From positions 133,951,968 to 134,015,967 of the forward strand of contig OZ018328.1 of assembly GCA_963969495.1 (NCBI GenBank): a stretch of 64,000 nucleotides of DNA. Direction: 5' to 3'. Below, piece after piece: positions 14,028 to 25,725 of the stretch (its first letter is position 1; every line of letters starts with the position of its first letter). The DNA comes from Ceratothoa steindachneri. Its lineage: Eukaryota > Arthropoda > Malacostraca > Isopoda > Cymothoidae. The position numbers were made by a program, and so were the translations under genes. The notes beneath the pieces are model-generated. The model was not told where the DNA came from. It did not search any database and saw only the letters and a program-made list of their open reading frames with translations.

Positions 14028-15152
14028 TGTCGTAGTACAAAACTCTATACCATACACTACTCCTATATTATGTGGGGGTGACTTAATGACCTACTGCAAC
14101 GCGAACCGTTGAAGGACTGTTCGCAGGGATTAACGATCGACTAGGAGGTCAAACTTAAGGCGCTGGATTTCAAATCCTTAATAATCAGACAGAGTGCATA
14201 AATTGTTAGCGAGGTTTGCTTAAATAGGCCGAGAGTATCGTTCAAGGTTAGTTAAAGATGAAACAACAAAATATAATTTTATTTACAAAGATTAAAATAA
14301 GAATAATAATAGGCAAAAAGAAATCATTTAAATTAAAATAGTTTATTGATAATTATTATGAGATGGGAGTCTCGAATAGAATTGATTGATTAATGTTACT
14401 AGGCTCAGACCAAAAGGGGGACTTAACAATAGTAATAATGGAGGGGGTTTCAGTCTTACGGGTCGGTGACTTCGAGAAAGGTTCTTCTTGCGATGAGGCG
14501 AGTGGGGAACGATCCGATGAGGCAGGTGAGGCACGATCCGAACCAACCTTACGATGAAGATAGCCAATCTTCCAAGATGACGTTCGACGGGAAATATGGG
14601 AATTATCGTAATTCCACTGAAAGAGGAAACTACTTTTCCTCAAAGGTAATCAATCTAGATTTATTCGGTTCGATGAAACGAAGGGAGACTGTTGTGCGAG
14701 TTCAAAGATTTGCCGATCAGAGAAGCTGCCAATTGACTGAGGTAAACTTATGGAGGAGAAAGTCTTGTTGTCTGACGAACGCTCACCGAACTTAAGACTT
14801 GAGACGATGAGGACGGCCTTGAATTGCAGGCTGGACTCCTTGAACTACAGAACAACCCAAGCATTTGTATGCCCGATTCTGAGGGGGACAGAGGAATTTG
14901 GAGAAAGGAGTTACAAGCTCCAAACATCTTAATCCGGAGGCGGAGTCGATTCATTATTTAGCAGCAAGGGGCGAGACAGATCAGCTCTTTCTCGCCTCGT
15001 CACCGGGGGAGGGAGGAAGGCTTAGGGTGAGTTCGCAGGATTGGCGATATTTCCCCAATGCGTTCAGGAGTCGAAAATTCGTTAATGTTCGAACGAGAAA
15101 TGACGTCGTCCAATAAATGGAGGAGGGGGGGGTCAGAAGTTGTTCTTTTACA
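14028..15152 (+). mobile_element. LTR-like repeat, copy B (probable solo LTR)
   Basis: Second copy of the repeat at 2786-3944, in the same orientation. Landmarks in the same order: the start TGTCGTAGTACA; CTACTGCAACGCGAACCGTT about 65 bp in; and the end TTGTTCTTTTACA. AATAAA lies at 15112-15117. The length is 1125 bp against 1159 bp, with many substitutions and small indels. No primer-binding site or internal domain follows. No target duplication is evident (left flank TGAAG, right flank ATCAG). Confidence 0.6.
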
Positions 15153-15319
15153 ATCAGTATCCAACCAACTTTCAGTTGTAATAATTATCTTGAAATTTAC
15201 TTTACGTACCAAAGCGTTAAATTCGGTTATTTTTTTATACTGTTCACATTTGAGTTAATGCAATTAAATTTGTCAGTAAAGAGGATGTCTCGCTTTCTTG
15301 ATTGCCCGAAGCACTTCTC

Positions 15320-15605
15320 TAATTTATGACCTTACGACGTTCAAAACTTTAAATAATTTCCGGACTAACTTTGGTAGGACATTTGCAATTCTATAATTCG
15401 AAAAGGAATGTAAAACAACACAAGGGTTCCAAGTTTCGTTTGAATTGGCCTAATAGTTATGATGTTATTGCCAAAACAAAATAATTCCCGTCTAATTTTG
15501 GGAGGACTACGGCAATTATATCATTCGAAAGAGAGTGTAAAAAAACATAAGAGTCTTAAATTTCGTTAGAATCGGCTGAATAGTTATGATGTTATGTATA
15601 TCAAG
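15320..15605. repeat. Dispersed repeat with ~127-bp internal units, copy 1
   Basis: Starts with ATTTATGACCTTACGAC and contains two units spaced about 127 bp. Each unit has the order CCGGACTAACTTTGG, CATTCGAAAGA, TTTCGTTAGAATCGG, ATAGTTATGATGTTA. The same start and units recur at 39888-40200 and again after 41945. This is therefore a dispersed family with internal tandem units, probably a non-autonomous transposon or satellite-derived element. No coding potential. Confidence 0.8.
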
Positions 15606-15879
15606 ATGGCACAAATAGGATATATATATAAATAAATATTTATGTCTTTTAAAATTTCCTTAACCCGAAAGCGTCTGCAAAAATTAATTAGAAGATATTC
15701 GCATTGACTAGCAGGCCAGATAGATGACCGTTGTACCGAAGGTGCAGATCCGAGTTGTTGATTCCCTTATTTAGATTTTTCTAACGATCTAAGATGATAT
15801 CATTGGCATTAACAACAGGGACTTTTAATTGAACATAAATTTCACAGTTATGAAACATTTATTAAAAAAAATAGCTATT

Positions 15880-16850
15880 GAAAATGGAGGAGGAGTACTA
15901 TTTTTCAGAAAAGTTTAACCTTATTTCACAGTCAAAACCCCAAATTATTAACGTTGATATAGCTTACATTTACTTAAAAACAATCAAGGAAAAAAACTTA
16001 CCCTTGCATTAAGATACAGATCCCCAGATATGTCAATGCAGACTGCCCAAGAGATTTAAGAACAAATTGTAAAAAAGGTTATTGTAAAGATAGAGAAATT
16101 TCTTGGTGACTTCAACTTACCCGTATTTAAATGGGGAAATGATTTGTATACTAAGTTGAAAGAAAGTTCGTTCTTTCAACTTGTTCAAACTCAAACTCGT
16201 TAAAATAATGTACTCGACCTTGTACTTGCAAAAAAAAAACAAGTTGATGATGCTAAAGTTGTTGACACTTTCAGTAATAGCAATATTTCTGTATTAATTT
16301 TAATAACAGTAAACCAACTATAAGTTATGAGAAAATTCCTAATTTGAAAAACGTAAATTTTCACAAACTTAAAACAATATTTAGCGAAACTGACTGGAGC
16401 GTTCTGACTAAAATTGCCAACATAAATACTTCGCGGCAACTATTCACCAATATTTACTTTAATGGGGTGCAAGCATGTATACAATTGAGAAATAGACGAC
16501 CAGTACATAATGTTAAACCAAATTGGTGGACCAAGAATAGTCCCTAATGTTCAGTTGCTCCAGAAAATGCTCACAATAAATTTAAATAAACGCAAAATGA
16601 ACGAGAAAAATTCATAAGCCTTTGTTCGACGCCAAGCAAAAATATTAATCAAGGAAAGTAAAATGGTCATAGAGATACACATAGCGAATAAAAGTAAAAC
16701 AAAGCATAAATAATTCAGTAGCTATATTAGAAGGAAAAGAGTAGTGACATCAACAATTGGACCATTAGTGTACGGGAACGAAGAATTTATAAAGGATAAG
16801 GAAGAGATGAGTAACCCTTAATACATTCGTTCATTTGTTTGCTTGAGTAC
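15880..16850 (+). pseudogene. CR1-like LINE relic (endonuclease C-terminus and linker)
   Basis: The plus strand reads, with stops and shifts, VIVKIEKFLGDFNLPVFKW and then NNVLDLVLAKK (endonuclease end: the GDFNxP and NxLDLVL blocks). Then comes a His-poor degenerate SDH region. Further on are the basic linker KPNWWTKNS at about 16510-16545 and SYIRRKRVVTSTIGPL at about 16710-16765, as in the region between endonuclease and RT of CR1 elements. RT itself is missing. The similarity ends near 16850, just before a GC-rich patch with an 8-bp hairpin (CACCGGTC at 16889-16896, GACCGGTG at 16911-16918). Confidence 0.72.
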
Positions 16851-17200
16851 GGATGTGAGTTTTACGCATCTGGAGACGAGATTCACCGCACCGGTCTCCG
16901 CCTGGTGGGTGACCGGTGCCTACCGCATGTCCTTTACTGAGAGCCTGCTTCTCAATGCTGGGGAGATCCCACATGCTTTGCGCTAGTGGTGGATCCTGGA
17001 TAAGAATTATGTGTGTGTGAGGGTGGGGGTAACCTGAATTTCAATCTATCAGTAGTCTTAGAATAGGGCATTGATGATTAATAATGGTTATTTTATATAA
17101 CTTTGATAATATAGGGTGTTTCATTTGAAAGGTGAATAATTAAAACGAATGTTTATAAACATGATTATATTCTACATATTTCTAAAGATTTGTTTTCCGT

Positions 17201-18056
17201 TTAGTTATGGAACACAATGTCGGTCATATGTCAGCAGCACTGAGTCTGCAAGCATGTAATCGCTCCTCGAAATTTCCGATAACTCGCTCACAGATGTGTG
17301 GCTCGATGTCTTTAATCACAGGCCTGATTTTAGCCTTTAGTTCAGGAATTGTGCGTAGTTTGCTGGCGATACCTGTGATTTCACATACCCCCGTAAGAAG
17401 AAATCACAAGGGTTAAGATAAAAAGATCTTAGTGTCCATTTCTGGTTACCATGGAAGGATATCACTCGTTGTGGAAATTTTTCGTGGAGTCATGCAAGCG
17501 TTTAGCGCGAAGTGTGGCAGATCGCTTCATCCTGCCTAAACCAAAGGTTGTCAATCTCCGTATCTTTCGGCCTTACTGAGTGGATATCATACCTCGGTAA
17601 CGTTATCCATTAAAGGTAACTGGATTCCCCTCATCATCTTCAAATAAGAGCGGTCCAAGCACCCTACCTGCCGAAAGGCCCCTCCACACAGTCGCTTTCA
17701 GTGTATGCATTTCACGATCTTGCATTATTAAAGGATATTCATTTCACCAAATCCTGCAGTTCTGTTTATTGACAAATTCACTCGAGTGAAAGTGGATCTC
17801 GTTACTGGAGATGATTTTCTTTGCAAAATTTTCATTGGCTTTCTCTCCACAACTCATTCAGCAAATTGCTTCCACCTCCCATGGTCAGGTGGCTGAAGAT
17901 ATGCGTAAGTTGAATTTTGTCAGGATGTATATGGAGATCTTTATGGGGAATTCGATGTAATAAAGTGGTCGGCAATTCCAACTGCTGTGTTTTTCGGCGA
18001 ATGAAATTTCCCGTACTCGGAGTCACACAACAGCAATTTGTTGCTCTGTCGCTCGG
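17201..18056 (-). pseudogene. Mariner-like transposase, central and C-terminal part
   Basis: From high to low coordinates the minus strand gives the second helix-turn-helix (RRKTQQLELPTTLLHRI, then HKDLHIHPDKIQLTH). Next is FAKKIISSNEIHFHSSEFV with NKQNCRIW, where the first catalytic Asp of the usual FSDEAHFH is Asn. Then TVWRGLSAGRVLGPLLFED and LWFRQDEAICHTSR, with the second Asp kept. Then PCDFFLRGYVKSQV, with the third Asp kept, and IKDIEPHICERVIG. The last part, reading like RLHACRLS and DIVFHN, runs to the TAA at 17201. Several frameshifts and stops interrupt it. It encoded cut-and-paste transposition but is dead by sequence: a mutated active site, broken frame and split gene. Confidence 0.85.
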
Positions 18057-18060
18057 GATC

Positions 18061-18119
18061 GGTGACGTCATCACTTCTATATCATGACTCTACGGTGACG
18101 TCACCAACCGGGTATATAA
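18061..18119 (+). promoter_or_regulatory. Double CRE palindrome followed by TATA box
   Basis: GGTGACGTCA (18061-18070) and the perfect 12-bp palindrome GGTGACGTCACC (18094-18105) each contain TGACGTCA, the consensus CRE bound by CREB/ATF bZIP proteins. They are followed eight bases later by TATATAA (18113-18119). The order and spacing are those of an RNA polymerase II core promoter pointing to the plus strand, with initiation expected near 18143-18150. The same block recurs in every array unit (TATA at 20215, 22317, 24440 and 26563). Function is inferred; only the motifs are seen. Confidence 0.6.
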
Positions 18120-18949
18120 CGGACGACCTTTGGCCGCCTCGGACCTCGATGGCTCGTCATCGACTAGCACGCACGCATTCTTTGAAGCACGCATACTCGC
18201 CTGATAGCACTCTCCAACGATAGAAAAACAGTATTCATAGAGAAGAAGAATACATTGAAGAATCTTTTCTCGCTCAAGCATCCCATCACCAGGGAATCTT
18301 TTTCGAAGTCAACGTCAACCCCACCAACTTATTCATCCTCATTCCTTTTCTACCTTCTCTCACCTCTTACTCACTCCCTCCACCCGGGGGCCCACCAGAG
18401 AGAGAATAATACTTTTCATCCAGCCATTATACTTTAATATGTCCGGCTAATTTCACCACACTCCCCTACCTTGGGGGAACCTCATCTGGATTGGGAAGCT
18501 GCCTATCATCACTCCCTAATTCAAACTATGCCCTGCACTGAGCAAAGGCATAATTTGAGGCTCCGAGGAAAGCAGGTTTAAGGCCTAACCCACTGCAGAA
18601 CTCGGAGTCTTAGGCACCTGGTCAATGGGACTACGCTGCAAGCTTGGGGTGTTCCAAAAGAACCTCCAGGGGTGCCCGGCCAAGACCATAGAGGGAGATA
18701 AAACCGTCTCTACGTAAGTTGGATGCAGCGTAGAATATCCAAAACCACGAGGGGGCGGCACCCCGGGCGGTGGGAGTTGATTCAACCACCGTCCATCAAA
18801 AAGTCCGCCATACTTCACTCCTCGGAGGATCCCACCCAGGTTCACTCATTCAATCAATCATCCATTCACTCATCAATCATCACCCATTAACTCACCTAAG
18901 GGCAGCAACCCTGATCTGGGCACGAGAAGTTTCCAAAAAAGGCGTCTTC

Positions 18950-19108
18950 GCCTTTCCTCGTGTCACATTAATTATTTCAAAATTCCGTAAACATTTGTAT
19001 TAACCCAATTGTGTATGTAAACTTTTAATAGAGAGGTGGGTGTGAACAATTGGGTTAATACAAATGTTTACACAATTTTGAAGTAGTTAATGTGACACGA
19101 GGAAAGGC
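18950..19108. repeat. Foldback with 63-bp inverted arms
   Basis: Left arm 18950-19012 and right arm 19046-19108 are inverted copies, separated by 33 bp. The arms run from GCCTTTCCTCGTGTCACATT inward to AACCCAATTGT and differ at only a few positions. In RNA or single-stranded DNA this would fold into a long hairpin. It recurs in all five units. It could be a tiny MITE or the terminal repeats of the inserted element. Confidence 0.9.
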
Positions 19109-19109
19109 A

Positions 19110-19278
19110 AAGGCGCGAGTCCCGAAGAGGCCATAGGTCTGCGAACCATAGACGTGTTGGGTGCTTTATTTCTTCCAAGAATAGTACGAAGTGTTCGAAC
19201 TGTTTGCGTCACACTTTCTGCAGTTTGGTAAAAAGTCTTCACGATGAGAACGCACTACTCAGTTGTAAACTGCTCCAT
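19110..19278 (-). pseudogene. Mariner-like transposase, N-terminal part
   Basis: Beginning at the ATG at 19278 on the minus strand the frame gives MEQFTTE, a TAG stop, then CVLIVKTFYQTAESVTQTV and RTLRTILGRNKAPN. This is the first helix-turn-helix of DUF4817-type transposases. Family similarity fades after the MVRRPM motif, close to 19130, where the foreign insert begins. The same N-terminus recurs in each array unit (ATG at 21380, 23482, 25605 and 27728). The immediately upstream DNA has a T-rich run ending in CAG, which resembles a splice acceptor but may be chance. Confidence 0.8.
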
Positions 19279-19398
19279 GACGCACAATACACAAAAATTC
19301 TGAAAAACAAACAAAAAACTATTACTCGGACTAAAGAAAGATAACAAACATGATAAAAGCATGCCGCAATCTTCAAAAGACAAAAGTGTCTCCTAATT

Positions 19399-21500
19399 CC
19401 GATAACTCGCTCACAGATGTGTGGCTCGATGTCTTTAATCACAGGCCTAACTGTGCGTAGTTTGCTGGCGATACCTGTGATTTCACATACCCCCGTAAGA
19501 AGAAATCACAAGGGTTAAGATAACAAGATCTTAGTGTCCATTTCTGGTTACCATGGAAGGATATCACTCGTTGTGGAAATTTTTCGTGGAGTCATGCAAG
19601 CGTTTAGCGCGAAGTGTGGCAGATCACTTCATCCTGCCTAAACCAAAGGTTGTCAATCTCCGTATCTTTCGGCCTTACTGAGTGGATATCATACCTCGGT
19701 AACGTTATCCATTAAAGGTAACTGGATTCCCCTCATCATCTTCAAATAAGAGCGGTCCAAGCACCCTACCTGCCGAAAGGCCCCTCCACACAGTCGCTTT
19801 CAGTGTATGCATTTCACGATCTTGCATTATTAAAGGATATTCATTTCACCAAATCCTGCAGTTCTGTTTATTGACAAATTCACTCGAGTGAAAGTGGATC
19901 TCGTTACTGGAGATGATTTTCTTTGCAAAATTTTCATTGGCTTTCTCTCCACAACTCATTCAGCAAATTGCTTCCACCTCCCATGGTCAGGTGGCTGAAG
20001 ATATGCGTAAGTTGAATTTTGTCAGGATGTATATGGAGATCTTTATGGGGAATTCGATGTAATAAAGTGGTCGGCAATTCCAACTGCTGTGTTTTTCGGC
20101 GAATGAAATTTCCCGTACTCGGAGTCACACAACAGCAATTTGTTGCTCTGTCGCTCGGGATCGGTGACGTCATCACTTCTATATCATGACTCTACGGTGA
20201 CGTCACCAACCGGGTATATAACGGACGACCTTTGGCCGCCTCGGACCTCGATGGCTCGTCATCGACTAGCACGCACGCATTCTTTGAAGCACGCATACTC
20301 GCCTGATAGCACTCTCCAACGATAGAAAAACAGTATTCATAGAGAAGAAGAATACATTGAAGAATCTTTTCTCGCTCAAGCATCCCATCACCAGGGAATC
20401 TTTTTCGAAGTCAACGTCAACCCCACCAACTTATTCATCCTCATTCCTTTTCTACCTTCTCTCACCTCTTACTCACTCCCTCCACCCGGGGGCCCACCAG
20501 AGAGAGAATAATACTTTTCATCCAGCCATTATACTTTAATATGTCCGGCTAATTTCACCACACTCCCCTACCTTGGGGGAACCTCATCTGGATTGGGAAG
20601 CTGCCTATCATCACTCCCTAATTCAAACTATGCCCTGCACTGAGCAAAGGCATAATTTGAGGCTCCGAGGAAAGCAGGTTTAAGGCCTAACCCACTGCAG
20701 AACTCGGAGTCTTAGGCACCTGGTCAATGGGACTACGCTGCAAGCTTGGGGTGTTCCAAAAGAACCTCCAGGGGTGCCCGGCCAAGACCATAGAGGGAGA
20801 TAAAACCGTCTCTACGTAAGTTGGATGCAGCGTAGAATATCCAAAACCACGAGGGGGCGGCACCCCGGGCGGTGGGAGTTGATTCAACCACCGTCCATCA
20901 AAAAGTCCGCCATACTTCACTCCTCGGAGGATCCCACCCAGGTTCACTCATTCAATCAATCATCCATTCACTCATCAATCATCACCCATTAACTCACCTA
21001 AGGGCAGCAACCCTGATCTGGGCACGAGAAGTTTCCAAAAAAGGCGTCTTCGCCTTTCCTCGTGTCACATTAATTATTTCAAAATTCCGTAAACATTTGT
21101 ATTAACCCAATTGTGTATGTAAACTTTTAATAGAGAGGTGGGTGTGAACAATTGGGTTAATACAAATGTTTACACAATTTTGAAGTAGTTAATGTGACAC
21201 GAGGAAAGGCAAAGGCGCGAGTCCCGAAGAGGCCATAGGTCTGCGAACCATAGACGTGTTGGGTGCTTTATTTCTTCCAAGAATAGTACGAAGTGTTCGA
21301 ACTGTTTGCGTCACACTTTCTGCAGTTTGGTAAAAAGTCTTCACGATGAGAACGCACTACTCAGTTGTAAACTGCTCCATGACGCACAATACACAAAAAT
21401 TCTGAAAAACAAACAAAAAACTATTACTCGGACTAAAGAAAGATAACAAACATGATAAAAGCATGCCGCAATCTTCAAAAGACAAAAGTGTCTCCTAATT
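19399..21500. repeat. Array unit 2 (short form)
   Basis: Carries the 21-bp net deletion and both derived substitutions. Contents in order: truncated transposase C-terminal part (minus), double CRE and TATATAA (TATA at 20215), foldback, transposase N-terminus with ATG at 21380 (minus). Confidence 0.93.
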
Positions 21501-23602
21501 CCGATAACTCGCTCACAGATGTGTGGCTCGATGTCTTTAATCACAGGCCTAACTGTGCGTAGTTTGCTGGCGATACCTGTGATTTCACATACCCCCGTAA
21601 GAAGAAATCACAAGGGTTAAGATAACAAGATCTTAGTGTCCATTTCTGGTTACCATGGAAGGATATCACTCGTTGTGGAAATTTTTCGTGGAGTCATGCA
21701 AGCGTTTAGCGCGAAGTGTGGCAGATCACTTCATCCTGCCTAAACCAAAGGTTGTCAATCTCCGTATCTTTCGGCCTTACTGAGTGGATATCATACCTCG
21801 GTAACGTTATCCATTAAAGGTAACTGGATTCCCCTCATCATCTTCAAATAAGAGCGGTCCAAGCACCCTACCTGCCGAAAGGCCCCTCCACACAGTCGCT
21901 TTCAGTGTATGCATTTCACGATCTTGCATTATTAAAGGATATTCATTTCACCAAATCCTGCAGTTCTGTTTATTGACAAATTCACTCGAGTGAAAGTGGA
22001 TCTCGTTACTGGAGATGATTTTCTTTGCAAAATTTTCATTGGCTTTCTCTCCACAACTCATTCAGCAAATTGCTTCCACCTCCCATGGTCAGGTGGCTGA
22101 AGATATGCGTAAGTTGAATTTTGTCAGGATGTATATGGAGATCTTTATGGGGAATTCGATGTAATAAAGTGGTCGGCAATTCCAACTGCTGTGTTTTTCG
22201 GCGAATGAAATTTCCCGTACTCGGAGTCACACAACAGCAATTTGTTGCTCTGTCGCTCGGGATCGGTGACGTCATCACTTCTATATCATGACTCTACGGT
22301 GACGTCACCAACCGGGTATATAACGGACGACCTTTGGCCGCCTCGGACCTCGATGGCTCGTCATCGACTAGCACGCACGCATTCTTTGAAGCACGCATAC
22401 TCGCCTGATAGCACTCTCCAACGATAGAAAAACAGTATTCATAGAGAAGAAGAATACATTGAAGAATCTTTTCTCGCTCAAGCATCCCATCACCAGGGAA
22501 TCTTTTTCGAAGTCAACGTCAACCCCACCAACTTATTCATCCTCATTCCTTTTCTACCTTCTCTCACCTCTTACTCACTCCCTCCACCCGGGGGCCCACC
22601 AGAGAGAGAATAATACTTTTCATCCAGCCATTATACTTTAATATGTCCGGCTAATTTCACCACACTCCCCTACCTTGGGGGAACCTCATCTGGATTGGGA
22701 AGCTGCCTATCATCACTCCCTAATTCAAACTATGCCCTGCACTGAGCAAAGGCATAATTTGAGGCTCCGAGGAAAGCAGGTTTAAGGCCTAACCCACTGC
22801 AGAACTCGGAGTCTTAGGCACCTGGTCAATGGGACTACGCTGCAAGCTTGGGGTGTTCCAAAAGAACCTCCAGGGGTGCCCGGCCAAGACCATAGAGGGA
22901 GATAAAACCGTCTCTACGTAAGTTGGATGCAGCGTAGAATATCCAAAACCACGAGGGGGCGGCACCCCGGGCGGTGGGAGTTGATTCAACCACCGTCCAT
23001 CAAAAAGTCCGCCATACTTCACTCCTCGGAGGATCCCACCCAGGTTCACTCATTCAATCAATCATCCATTCACTCATCAATCATCACCCATTAACTCACC
23101 TAAGGGCAGCAACCCTGATCTGGGCACGAGAAGTTTCCAAAAAAGGCGTCTTCGCCTTTCCTCGTGTCACATTAATTATTTCAAAATTCCGTAAACATTT
23201 GTATTAACCCAATTGTGTATGTAAACTTTTAATAGAGAGGTGGGTGTGAACAATTGGGTTAATACAAATGTTTACACAATTTTGAAGTAGTTAATGTGAC
23301 ACGAGGAAAGGCAAAGGCGCGAGTCCCGAAGAGGCCATAGGTCTGCGAACCATAGACGTGTTGGGTGCTTTATTTCTTCCAAGAATAGTACGAAGTGTTC
23401 GAACTGTTTGCGTCACACTTTCTGCAGTTTGGTAAAAAGTCTTCACGATGAGAACGCACTACTCAGTTGTAAACTGCTCCATGACGCACAATACACAAAA
23501 ATTCTGAAAAACAAACAAAAAACTATTACTCGGACTAAAGAAAGATAACAAACATGATAAAAGCATGCCGCAATCTTCAAAAGACAAAAGTGTCTCCTAA
23601 TT
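21501..23602. repeat. Array unit 3 (short form)
   Basis: Same short form as unit 2, so units 2 and 3 are a direct duplication of each other or were homogenised. TATA at 22317; transposase ATG at 23482 (minus). Confidence 0.93.
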
Positions 23603-25725
23603 CCGATAACTCGCTCACAGATGTGTGGCTCGATGTCTTTAATCACAGGCCTGATTTTAGCCTTTAGTTCAGGAATTGTGCGTAGTTTGCTGGCGATACC
23701 TGTGATTTCACATACCCCCGTAAGAAGAAATCACAAGGGTTAAGATAACAAGATCTTAGTGTCCATTTCTGGTTACCATGGAAGGATATCACTCGTTGTG
23801 GAAATTTTTCGTGGAGTCATGCAAGCGTTTAGCGCGAAGTGTGGCAGATCACTTCATCCTGCCTAAACCAAAGGTTGTCAATCTCCGTATCTTTCGGCCT
23901 TACTGAGTGGATATCATACCTCGGTAACGTTATCCATTAAAGGTAACTGGATTCCCCTCATCATCTTCAAATAAGAGCGGTCCAAGCACCCTACCTGCCG
24001 AAAGGCCCCTCCACACAGTCGCTTTCAGTGTATGCATTTCACGATCTTGCATTATTAAAGGATATTCATTTCACCAAATCCTGCAGTTCTGTTTATTGAC
24101 AAATTCACTCGAGTGAAAGTGGATCTCGTTACTGGAGATGATTTTCTTTGCAAAATTTTCATTGGCTTTCTCTCCACAACTCATTCAGCAAATTGCTTCC
24201 ACCTCCCATGGTCAGGTGGCTGAAGATATGCGTAAGTTGAATTTTGTCAGGATGTATATGGAGATCTTTATGGGGAATTCGATGTAATAAAGTGGTCGGC
24301 AATTCCAACTGCTGTGTTTTTCGGCGAATGAAATTTCCCGTACTCGGAGTCACACAACAGCAATTTGTTGCTCTGTCGCTCGGGATCGGTGACGTCATCA
24401 CTTCTATATCATGACTCTACGGTGACGTCACCAACCGGGTATATAACGGACGACCTTTGGCCGCCTCGGACCTCGATGGCTCGTCATCGACTAGCACGCA
24501 CGCATTCTTTGAAGCACGCATACTCGCCTGATAGCACTCTCCAACGATAGAAAAACAGTATTCATAGAGAAGAAGAATACATTGAAGAATCTTTTCTCGC
24601 TCAAGCATCCCATCACCAGGGAATCTTTTTCGAAGTCAACGTCAACCCCACCAACTTATTCATCCTCATTCCTTTTCTACCTTCTCTCACCTCTTACTCA
24701 CTCCCTCCACCCGGGGGCCCACCAGAGAGAGAATAATACTTTTCATCCAGCCATTATACTTTAATATGTCCGGCTAATTTCACCACACTCCCCTACCTTG
24801 GGGGAACCTCATCTGGATTGGGAAGCTGCCTATCATCACTCCCTAATTCAAACTATGCCCTGCACTGAGCAAAGGCATAATTTGAGGCTCCGAGGAAAGC
24901 AGGTTTAAGGCCTAACCCACTGCAGAACTCGGAGTCTTAGGCACCTGGTCAATGGGACTACGCTGCAAGCTTGGGGTGTTCCAAAAGAACCTCCAGGGGT
25001 GCCCGGCCAAGACCATAGAGGGAGATAAAACCGTCTCTACGTAAGTTGGATGCAGCGTAGAATATCCAAAACCACGAGGGGGCGGCACCCCGGGCGGTGG
25101 GAGTTGATTCAACCACCGTCCATCAAAAAGTCCGCCATACTTCACTCCTCGGAGGATCCCACCCAGGTTCACTCATTCAATCAATCATCCATTCACTCAT
25201 CAATCATCACCCATTAACTCACCTAAGGGCAGCAACCCTGATCTGGGCACGAGAAGTTTCCAAAAAAGGCGTCTTCGCCTTTCCTCGTGTCACATTAATT
25301 ATTTCAAAATTCCGTAAACATTTGTATTAACCCAATTGTGTATGTAAACTTTTAATAGAGAGGTGGGTGTGAACAATTGGGTTAATACAAATGTTTACAC
25401 AATTTTGAAGTAGTTAATGTGACACGAGGAAAGGCAAAGGCGCGAGTCCCGAAGAGGCCATAGGTCTGCGAACCATAGACGTGTTGGGTGCTTTATTTCT
25501 TCCAAGAATAGTACGAAGTGTTCGAACTGTTTGCGTCACACTTTCTGCAGTTTGGTAAAAAGTCTTCACGATGAGAACGCACTACTCAGTTGTAAACTGC
25601 TCCATGACGCACAATACACAAAAATTCTGAAAAACAAACAAAAAACTATTACTCGGACTAAAGAAAGATAACAAACATGATAAAAGCATGCCGCAATCTT
25701 CAAAAGACAAAAGTGTCTCCTAATT
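23603..25725. repeat. Array unit 4 (long, derived variants)
   Basis: Long form (no 21-bp deletion) but with the two substitutions of units 2 and 3, so it is an intermediate haplotype. TATA at 24440; transposase ATG at 25605 (minus). Confidence 0.93.

Larger units (their letters stand above)
18057..19120 (+). mobile_element. Insert of about 1.05 kb that splits the transposase
   Basis: This sequence lies between the first and second helix-turn-helix regions of the transposase and has no counterpart in such proteins. It must therefore be inserted DNA. It holds a double CRE motif and TATA box near its left edge (18061-18119), a CT-rich tract (18300-18400), a GC-rich central part and a large foldback (18950-19108) near its right edge. 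Compact promoter signals followed by a leader-like sequence suggest an LTR or other promoter-bearing element. I see no clear TG...CA ends and no target duplication, so its class is unknown. One minus-strand frame of 86 codons (18585-18845) is open but matches nothing I know. Borders are good to about 20 bp. Confidence 0.6.
17114..19398 (-). mobile_element. Founder mariner-like transposon, interrupted and right-truncated
   Basis: A Tc1/mariner-superfamily element of the type with a DUF4817-like N-terminal helix-turn-helix. Its downstream end is visible: TA at 17112-17113, then GGGTGTTTCATTTGAAAGG, about 85 bp after the transposase stop on the minus strand. The transposase gene (17201-19278, minus) is split by an insert of about 1.05 kb. 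The other terminal repeat is not present. The sequence beyond the N-terminus runs only to 19398, where the next tandem unit begins. This is the only one of the five array units that keeps the complete transposase C-terminus and the terminal repeat, so it is the likely source of the array. Confidence 0.8.
17276..19398. repeat. Array unit 1 (long, ancestral variants)
   Basis: Long form with GATAAAAAG and GCAGATCGC. It is contiguous on the left with the rest of the transposase C-terminus and the transposon end, unlike the other units. Confidence 0.93.

Noticed and set aside
18038..18223. A plus-strand frame containing MARHRLART, faintly like a histone H3 start, just after a TATA box
   Set aside because: Similarity stops after a few residues, no histone core follows, and the frame ends after 61 codons.
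18585..18845. An 86-codon minus-strand frame present five times without change
   Set aside because: Its conservation only reflects the identity of the array units; no family recognised and no promoter on that strand.
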